The notes under the pieces: generated by a model | Seen by the model: only the letters and a program-made list of their open reading frames with translations | The model's database searches: none | Told to the model about the DNA's origin: nothing | Program-made: the position numbers and the translations under genes | Assembly (NCBI GenBank): GCA_030831135.1 | Contig: JAURLR010000181.1 | Span: 1-10,872 of the forward strand | Direction: 5' to 3' | Source of the DNA: Alphaproteobacteria bacterium | GTDB taxonomy: Bacteria; Pseudomonadota; Alphaproteobacteria; UBA6615 | DNA length: 10,872 nt | Shown here: positions 6,164-10,872 of the stretch, one piece after another | Layout: every line of letters begins with the position of its first letter | How positions within the stretch are numbered: position 1 is the first letter of the stretch

Positions 6164-8614
6164 TCAGTAGATCCCGCGGCGTGGTCGGGATTCGATGCTG
6201 CCAAGAGCAGGTGCGCCATCTCCGAGAACCGGAATTCCGCCATCGTTTTCCAGCTCGGGTGGGTTGGTATCAGTCTTGAAAGCCTCAAAAATGCTCGACC
6301 TCTCATCTGGCCTTGCCACATAGCCGGTATCGGGATTCACACGAACCAGCTTGATTCCCGAGGGTATGCGGAAGGGTTCAACGGACTTGTCCGCCAGGGC
6401 CAGCGCCATGAAATCCTTGAAGATCGGGGCCGGAACAGAAGAACCGGTTTCCTGATTGCCCAGCGAACGCGGCTCGTCAAAACCCACAAAAACACCGACG
6501 GCCAGATCGGGCGCGAAGCCGACAAACCAGGTGTCCAGCGAATCGTTGGTGGTCCCGGTCTTTCCGGCAAGCGGCAAGCCGAGCTCCCCGATCCGGCGAC
6601 CGGTCCCACGTTCCACAACGCCACTTAGCATAGACACCATCTGGTAGGCCGTCCGCGGATCAATGACCTGCGCGCGCAGATCATCGAGCACCGGCGGCGT
6701 CTGGGCGTCCCAGACCACCTGCGCGCAAGCCTCGCAAGCCCGCGCGTCGTGCCGGAAGATGGTCGCTCCGGAACGGTCCTGAATTCGGTCGATCAGCGTC
6801 GGGGTGATCTTCTTGCCGCCGTTCACGATCATGGCGTAGGCCGCCGTCAAGCGCATGAGCGTTGTCTCACCGGCCCCGATCGACATGCTCAGATGACGGG
6901 GAAGGTTTTCCACAACCCCCAGACGCTCGGCCTGGCTGGCAACAGCTTCCATGCCGATGGTCTGGGCCAGACGCACCGTCATGAGGTTGCGGGATTTCTC
7001 GAGCCCCAACCGCATCGGGCTGGGACCATAGAACTTGTTGGAGTAGTTCGCCGGTTTCCACTTTCCCTGGCCCGCTCCCTGGTCGATCACGAACGGTGCA
7101 TCCAGAATGCGCGTTGAGGGGGTGAAACCATTGTCGAGCCCGGCCATATAAACGAACGGCTTGAATGCCGATCCCGGCTGCCGCCAGGCCTGGGTTGCGC
7201 GATTGAATTCACTCTCGGCAAAGTCCAGCCCGCCGGTCATCGCCAGCACGCGCCCGGTATGGGGGTCGATGGCAACAATGGCGCCATTGATGTCGGGAAC
7301 CTGCTCCAGACGATAGCTGCCATCCGGATAGGACTGACCGTCGGCTTTCTCGGTCTTGCGCGAAACCAGCACGACATCGCCAGATGTAAGCACGGCCTGC
7401 GCGGATTTGACCTGCGGACCAAGTTTCTGCCCTTTCTGCCACGCGCGCGCCCATTTCAGCTCATCAAGCGGAATCGTGCCGGCACCACCATCTTCAAAAC
7501 CGATCCTGGCCTGATCCGTCGACGCGTCGATAACCGCAGCAAGAATCCAGTTGCCCGCTCCCGGAGGTACGGCCACATCGGGCAGTTGCTCTTGCCAAGG
7601 GCGTTCGGTGTCCAGCCTTGTGATCGGTCCCCTCCAGCCATGCCGGCGGTCATAAGCGACCAACCCGTCGCGCAAGACCTTCTGTGCAATGCGCTGTAGA
7701 CGGGGGTCCAGTGTCGTCCGTACAGACAGGCCACCCTTGTAAAGACCGTCGTCACCCACGCGCTCCGCCAGCTCACGACGAACATCCTCGGCAAAATAGG
7801 GCGCTTCGATAACGTCTGCATCACTGGCACTTACAACACGGATCGGACCCTTGCTGAGTTCGGATGCTTCCGCTTCGGAAATCACACCATCTTCAGCCAT
7901 GCGGCCCAGCACATAGTTGCGCCGCGCGACCGCCGCCGCCTGATTTCGCACGGGGTTGTAGTTGTTCGGTGCCTTGGGGAGTGCGGCCAGGAAGGCGGCC
8001 TCATCGGCTGACAGCTGGCTCAGGGGCTTTCCGAAATAATTCAAACTCGCCGAGGCCACGCCGTAAGCCCCGAAGCCAAGATAGATTTCATTCAGATAGA
8101 GTTCGAGAATCTGATCTTTCGAGAAGGCCCGCTCGATCCGGAAAGAGATGATCGCTTCGCGAATTTTGCGTTCGATCGACACATCCTTCGTCAGCAGGAA
8201 GTTCTGCGCGACCTGCTGGGTGATGGTCGATGCGCCTTCGGGCCGACGACCGGTCCCCAGATTCTTGACATTGGTGACCATGGCGCGCGCGATCCCCATC
8301 GGATCGATGCCGGGATGGGTGTAGAAATTCTTGTCTTCTGCCACAAGAAAGGCGTCGCGCACGAGATTGGGAACGGTCGATATGGGAACAAAGACGCGGC
8401 GTTGAACTGCGTATTCAGCCAGCAGACTGCCATCCCCGGCATGAACGCGCGTGGTGATCGGCGGCGCATAGTTTTCCAACTGGGTGTAGTCCGGAAGATC
8501 CTGACCATACTTCCAGAACACCCAGAACACTCCACCGACAGCCAGCAGGCCACACAGGAGGAAAAACCCTGTCAGATATCCCAGAAGACGCAGCATGCTC
8601 TTATCCAAACCCAT
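6164..8614 (-). CDS. mrcA: Penicillin-binding protein 1A, bifunctional class A PBP
   Basis: Polymerises lipid II into glycan strands and cross-links the stem peptides in the periplasm, anchored to the inner membrane by one N-terminal helix (about residues 8-34). The 816-residue product has the full class A layout. The glycosyltransferase domain (about 60-240) contains catalytic E93 in EDKNFYTHPG, GASTITQQVAQNF (127-139), RKIREAI and LNEIYLGFGAYGVASAS. An OB-like insert lies at about 325-440. The transpeptidase domain has the nucleophile S482 in SAFK, S541-R-N, and K685-TGT. All catalytic motifs are intact. A CxxC pair (C627, C630) lies between the SRN and KTGT motifs. The start at 8614 has little Shine-Dalgarno complementarity; an in-frame ATG six codons later follows GGATAAG and is an alternative that would not alter function. 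The gene lies 94 nt after amiC and 79 nt before prfB, so a cell-wall operon with prfB as tail is likely. Confidence 0.97.
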   Translation of the reverse strand: MGLDKSMLRLLGYLTGFFLLCGLLAVGGVFWVFWKYGQDLPDYTQLENYAPPITTRVHAGDGSLLAEYAVQRRVFVPISTVPNLVRDAFLVAEDKNFYTHPGIDPMGIARAMVTNVKNLGTGRRPEGASTITQQVAQNFLLTKDVSIERKIREAIISFRIERAFSKDQILELYLNEIYLGFGAYGVASASLNYFGKPLSQLSADEAAFLAALPKAPNNYNPVRNQAAAVARRNYVLGRMAEDGVISEAEASELSKGPIRVVSASDADVIEAPYFAEDVRRELAERVGDDGLYKGGLSVRTTLDPRLQRIAQKVLRDGLVAYDRRHGWRGPITRLDTERPWQEQLPDVAVPPGAGNWILAAVIDASTDQARIGFEDGGAGTIPLDELKWARAWQKGQKLGPQVKSAQAVLTSGDVVLVSRKTEKADGQSYPDGSYRLEQVPDINGAIVAIDPHTGRVLAMTGGLDFAESEFNRATQAWRQPGSAFKPFVYMAGLDNGFTPSTRILDAPFVIDQGAGQGKWKPANYSNKFYGPSPMRLGLEKSRNLMTVRLAQTIGMEAVASQAERLGVVENLPRHLSMSIGAGETTLMRLTAAYAMIVNGGKKITPTLIDRIQDRSGATIFRHDARACEACAQVVWDAQTPPVLDDLRAQVIDPRTAYQMVSMLSGVVERGTGRRIGELGLPLAGKTGTTNDSLDTWFVGFAPDLAVGVFVGFDEPRSLGNQETGSSVPAPIFKDFMALALADKSVEPFRIPSGIKLVRVNPDTGYVARPDERSSIFEAFKTDTNPPELENDGGIPVLGDGAPALGSIESRPRRGIY

Positions 8615-8708
8615 TCACGGCGCACAGCATAACCGGACCGCCCGATGCAATAACCCTGAAATATGTAACGATTGTGGCAATGAAAAGTTGCCGAAAGCCA
8701 AACCAACC

Positions 8709-9947
8709 CTAAAGGCGTGCGTTCTGCGTCTCCGCAAAATAATTTCCGACCGCGCGCACAATGGCAGCTGACATCTTTTCCCGGTGCGCCGGGGACAACA
8801 GCAACCGCTCTTCCGCCGGATTGGAGATATATCCCAATTCAAGAAGGACAGAAGGCACATCGGGGGCCTTCAGCACGGCAAAACCGGCTGATCGCCAAGG
8901 ACGGCCCAACAGCCGGGCGCGCTGACCAATCTCGCCGACCAGATTTCCCCGGGCGAATTTGACCGACAATTCGTTGGTCTTGGCCTGCGCAAAGTCGATC
9001 AGAATATTCTGAACGTCGTCGCTGTAATCACCCAGATCAACACCGCCGATCACGTCAGACTTGTTTTCAAGTGCCGCAAGCGCAGCGGCTTCCTTGTCCG
9101 ATGCGTTGTTGGACAAGGTGTAGACCGAAAAGCCGTTTGTCGACCGTTTCGGGTGGGTGTTGGCATGAATGGAGAGGAACAGGTCCGCCCCGGCGGCGCG
9201 CGCGATGCGCACCCGCTCGCGCAATGGCAGGAAAATATCCCGGTCGCGGGTCATCACCACTTCATACAGCCCCGTATCACGCAGGCGTTTTGCCACTTCC
9301 CGTGAATAATCGAGCGCAATCTTCTTTTCATAGACCCCTGAGACGCCAATCGCACCGGGATCGACCCCGCCATGCCCGGCGTCAATGACCACAACCGGCT
9401 TCTCATTCGGCGGGCGCGACAGTGGCGGTGGCGGCGGCTGTGACGCAACACGCGGTGCGGTTGCAGCACTCGGGCGCATTGCCACTATGAAGTCGTCACG
9501 CGAGGTCGGAACAATATCGAGGACCAGCCGCCACGGCTTGCCACCATCCGGGCGCAACAGGAATTGCTTGGAGATTTTCGCCGGTGTCTTGAGGTCGAGA
9601 ACAAACCGGCTCGTTCCGGGCCGAAACAGCCCATAACGCAATTTCTCGATTAGGCCGGCACCGTCCCCGATACGTTCTTCGGGAAGCAGGAAATTCACCT
9701 CCGGCAGGTCGATGACAACCCGAAAGGGGTCCGGAAGGCCAAAAACGCGCGGTTCGACCTTGTCGCTCAGATCCACCACAAAGCGCGTGGCACCATCATG
9801 AATACCGATTCTGATATCCCTGACCTCCAATCCGGAGGCCTGCACTGGCAGCCCGGCCCCAACCAGGACAAAGCCAGCCAGAATGGCGGCGCACAACCTG
9901 CGGAACCAAAGGCAACGCGGTGAGATTTGTTTCAGAATCAAAGACAT
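8709..9947 (-). CDS. amiC: Exported N-acetylmuramoyl-L-alanine amidase with AMIN domain
   Basis: A zinc hydrolase that cleaves the amide between muramic acid and L-alanine, splitting septal peptidoglycan during daughter-cell separation. The 412-residue precursor starts with a signal peptide (basic residues to R17, hydrophobic core about 18-32, likely cleavage after VQA at 37). It continues with an AMIN domain (about 40-147), a proline-rich linker (about 164-183) and an Amidase_3 domain (184-408). Zinc ligands are H192 in DAGHGG, E207 in YEK and H261 in SIHAN; catalytic E370 is in LLELGY. A helical insert (about 282-340) corresponds to the autoinhibitory segment of AmiB/AmiC-type enzymes relieved by LytM-family activators; no such activator is in this window. 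An RR pair (R16, R17) precedes the hydrophobic core, so Tat export as in E. coli AmiC is possible, though the motif is poor. The ATG at 9947 is the only in-frame start below a stop at 9987-9989 that fits, and it lacks a Shine-Dalgarno sequence. Confidence 0.94.
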   Translation of the reverse strand: MSLILKQISPRCLWFRRLCAAILAGFVLVGAGLPVQASGLEVRDIRIGIHDGATRFVVDLSDKVEPRVFGLPDPFRVVIDLPEVNFLLPEERIGDGAGLIEKLRYGLFRPGTSRFVLDLKTPAKISKQFLLRPDGGKPWRLVLDIVPTSRDDFIVAMRPSAATAPRVASQPPPPPLSRPPNEKPVVVIDAGHGGVDPGAIGVSGVYEKKIALDYSREVAKRLRDTGLYEVVMTRDRDIFLPLRERVRIARAAGADLFLSIHANTHPKRSTNGFSVYTLSNNASDKEAAALAALENKSDVIGGVDLGDYSDDVQNILIDFAQAKTNELSVKFARGNLVGEIGQRARLLGRPWRSAGFAVLKAPDVPSVLLELGYISNPAEERLLLSPAHREKMSAAIVRAVGNYFAETQNARL

Positions 9948-9954
9948 CGCTGAA

Positions 9955-9990
9955 TCATATATCGTTACAAACCGATCCGCTGCAACTCAC
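9955..9990 (-). other. Possible 11-codon leader ORF upstream of amiC
   Basis: A GTG at 9990 is preceded at 8 nt by a good Shine-Dalgarno match, AGGGAG (plus 9999-10004). It opens a frame reading MSCSGSVCNDI and stops at TGA (9957-9955), 7 nt before the amiC ATG. If transcription begins further upstream, this tiny ORF could deliver ribosomes to the SD-less amiC start by termination-reinitiation. It is too short to judge by coding statistics and could be chance. Confidence 0.18.
9956..9985 (-). promoter_or_regulatory. Possible amiC promoter abutting the start codon
   Basis: On the minus strand TTGCAG (plus 9985-9980) and TATATG (9961-9956) are separated by 18 nt, or 17 nt if ATATAT is used. 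This is the best sigma-70-like pair in the amiC upstream region. It would place the transcription start at about 9949, give or take 2, essentially at the ATG at 9947. That would make the mRNA leaderless or nearly so, fitting the missing Shine-Dalgarno sequence. It is based on consensus matching only. Confidence 0.35.
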
Positions 9991-10020
9991 AATCGCTTCT
10001 CCCTTTTTGCAATCTGTCCA

Positions 10021-10049
10021 TTGTGGAAGTTGTTGGTGAAAGCTATGGT
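10021..10049 (+). promoter_or_regulatory. Possible rne promoter
   Basis: TTGTGG (10021-10026) and TATGGT (10044-10049) are separated by exactly 17 nt, each matching the sigma-70 consensus at the key TTG and TA..T positions. Transcription from here would start near 10056 and give a leader of roughly 305 nt before the rne ATG, similar in scale to the approximately 360-nt E. coli rne leader. No experimental start is known to me. Confidence 0.38.
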
Positions 10050-10112
10050 GAGGTCGCGAACACCCGCGATTCGACGTCGCTGTGCGTGGTTTGCGACCAG
10101 AATGCGTTGCTC

Positions 10113-10129
10113 CCGAGAGATTGTCTCGG
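10113..10129 (+). other. Hairpin in the putative rne leader
   Basis: CCGAGA (10113-10118) and TCTCGG (10124-10129) form a perfect 6-bp stem with a 5-nt loop GATTG. No T-tract follows, so it does not look like an intrinsic terminator. It lies about 57 nt into the transcript predicted from the promoter at 10021. Confidence 0.45.
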
Positions 10130-10307
10130 CCGCCTCTGCATCTGGTTTCAACAGCGCTCAGAATTGAAAAGCGGTTTGTCCAACTTCGAAGCCACCGTGC
10201 CCTGGGCAACAGGCGTACGGGCAATCGGACAAAACCTGCCGTCCTGGTGCAACACGCCCGTTCGACGGTACAGGTTCCGATGCAGGGTTCGACCAATGCG
10301 GGACCAC

Positions 10308-10333
10308 CCATGCCCCTCGTTCGCAGGGCATGG
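10308..10333 (+). other. Hairpin just upstream of the rne ribosome binding site
   Basis: CCATGCCC (10308-10315) and GGGCATGG (10326-10333) form a perfect 8-bp inverted repeat with a 10-nt loop CTCGTTCGCA. It ends 15 nt before the AGGGA ribosome binding site and 27 nt before the rne start codon. The position suggests an RNA structure affecting rne translation or RNase E self-recognition, or alternatively a DNA operator. There is no downstream T-run. Confidence 0.55.
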
Positions 10334-10348
10334 AATCTGGATTTCCGC

Positions 10349-10353
10349 AGGGA
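10349..10353 (+). promoter_or_regulatory. rne ribosome binding site
   Basis: AGGGA lies 7 nt before the ATG at 10361. It decides the rne start in favour of this codon over the in-frame ATG four codons later, within [14 protein letters not shown]. Confidence 0.75.
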
Positions 10354-10360
10354 AAATCTC

Positions 10361-10872
10361 ATGCCAAAGCGCATGCTTATCGACGCCACCCACCCCGAAG
10401 AAACCCGGGTTGTGGTCGCAGACGGCAACGACCTCCTCGAATACGATTACGAAACCTCCACCAAGCGCCAGATCAAGAGTAATATCTATCTGGCCAAGGT
10501 GACCCGGGTGGAACCCTCACTACAGGCGGCCTTTGTCGACTTTGGCGGCAATCGCCATGGCTTCCTGGCGTTCAGCGAAATCCATCCCGACTACTACCAG
10601 ATCCCCGTCGAAGATCGCGAGAAGCTGCTCGCGGAGGAATCGCATTCCGATGACGACGAGGACGACGACGCGCCCGAACATGCCGAATCCGACGGCGAAC
10701 ACGCGGAGTCCGAGGGCGACGCGCACGCCGTCAGTGAACCCGATGATGAAGACATCCATGAACTGGCCGATGCCCATCGCAAGCGGCTGCGCAAACTGAC
10801 ACGCAGTTACAAAATTCAGGAAGTCATCAAACGGCGACAGATTCTGCTGGTGCAGGTCGTCAAGGAAGAGCG
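10361..10872 (+). CDS. rne: Ribonuclease E, N-terminal part (3' partial)
   Basis: The endoribonuclease that begins mRNA decay and processes rRNA and tRNA precursors, and the usual scaffold of the degradosome. The window holds the first 170 codons. [22 protein letters not shown] opens the catalytic half. It is followed by the S1 RNA-binding domain, with [42 protein letters not shown] at residues 39-80. The S1 fold is then interrupted by an acidic insert (about residues 91-148, with DDDEDDD at 97-103) before resuming at [21 protein letters not shown]. Such an insert is, as far as I recall, typical of alphaproteobacterial RNase E and absent from E. coli. The catalytic DNase-I-like domain and zinc-link lie beyond the window. 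RNase G is less likely given the N-terminal pattern and insert. The gene is transcribed divergently from amiC. Confidence 0.95.
   Translation, partial: MPKRMLIDATHPEETRVVVADGNDLLEYDYETSTKRQIKSNIYLAKVTRVEPSLQAAFVDFGGNRHGFLAFSEIHPDYYQIPVEDREKLLAEESHSDDDEDDDAPEHAESDGEHAESEGDAHAVSEPDDEDIHELADAHRKRLRKLTRSYKIQEVIKRRQILLVQVVKEE

Larger units (their letters stand above)
9948..10360. other. Divergent amiC / rne intergenic region
   Basis: These 413 bp hold no convincing protein gene. Overlapping frames on both strands run into the rne 5' end but lack any recognisable protein. The left edge holds the candidate amiC promoter and the possible leader ORF. Position 10021 onward holds a candidate rne promoter, and the remaining 300 nt would be a long rne leader with two distinct hairpins. 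A long structured rne leader used for autoregulation is established in E. coli; applying that here is inference. Confidence 0.7.

Noticed and set aside
5777..6628. A 283-codon plus-strand frame across the prfB-mrcA junction
   Set aside because: It lies antisense to two well-supported genes and resembles no protein I know.
8676..8692. GGCAA / TTGCC hairpin in the amiC-mrcA gap as a terminator
   Set aside because: Only 5 bp with no following T-run; too weak to claim, and the gap looks like an ordinary intra-operon spacer.
9955..10428. A 157-codon minus-strand frame ending just before amiC
   Set aside because: Its start lies antisense within rne and the translation is Arg/Cys/Ser-rich without any domain; only the last 11 codons have a plausible SD of their own.
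10023..10502. A 159-codon plus-strand frame running through the intergenic region into rne
   Set aside because: It overlaps the start of rne in another frame, has no SD, and its composition is unlike the neighbours.
1..10872. CRISPR arrays, tRNA or rRNA genes, insertion sequences, phage or defence genes
   Set aside because: No direct-repeat arrays, cloverleaf sequences, transposase motifs or defence-family proteins were seen; coding density and composition are uniform.

Overview
The window is an ordinary, tightly packed chromosomal stretch from what looks like an alphaproteobacterium. The evidence is the high G+C content, alphaproteobacterial-looking protein sequences, the gene order rne / amiC / mrcA / prfB, and the acidic insertion near the N-terminus of the RNase E protein. 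I cannot place it to order or genus. I see no tRNA, rRNA, CRISPR array, insertion sequence, phage gene or compositional island. Every sizeable gene belongs to a family I recognise.

Left half, plus strand (1-4903): a compact run of four genes. It starts with the 3' nine tenths of glnE (bifunctional glutamine synthetase adenylyltransferase/deadenylase, cut by the window edge). Next come bcp (thiol peroxiredoxin), a ferritin-like DUF455 protein starting at TTG inside the bcp stop, and a ten-helix EamA/DMT-family transporter starting at an ATGA overlap. The gaps are 4 nt, -4 nt and -4 nt, so these are almost certainly co-transcribed and partly translationally coupled. The set joins nitrogen control with peroxide and metal handling and small-molecule transport. 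The shared logic is not obvious from sequence.

Middle and right, minus strand (9947 down to 4932): amiC (exported N-acetylmuramoyl-L-alanine amidase with AMIN domain), mrcA (penicillin-binding protein 1A) and prfB (peptide chain release factor 2), separated by 94 and 79 nt. The first two remodel and build septal/peripheral peptidoglycan. prfB is read through an in-frame TGA by a programmed +1 frameshift at a nearly canonical site, so its real 5' end lies at 6084. prfB and the transporter gene converge with only 28 nt between stop codons.

Right end, plus strand: a 413-nt divergent intergenic region (9948-10360) followed by the first 170 codons of rne (RNase E), cut by the window edge. This region carries plausible promoters for both directions, two clear hairpins in what would be a long rne leader, and a tiny possible leader ORF in front of amiC. 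The most interesting signals here are regulatory rather than a new multi-gene system: the prfB recoding site, the rne leader hairpins, and the SD-less amiC start.
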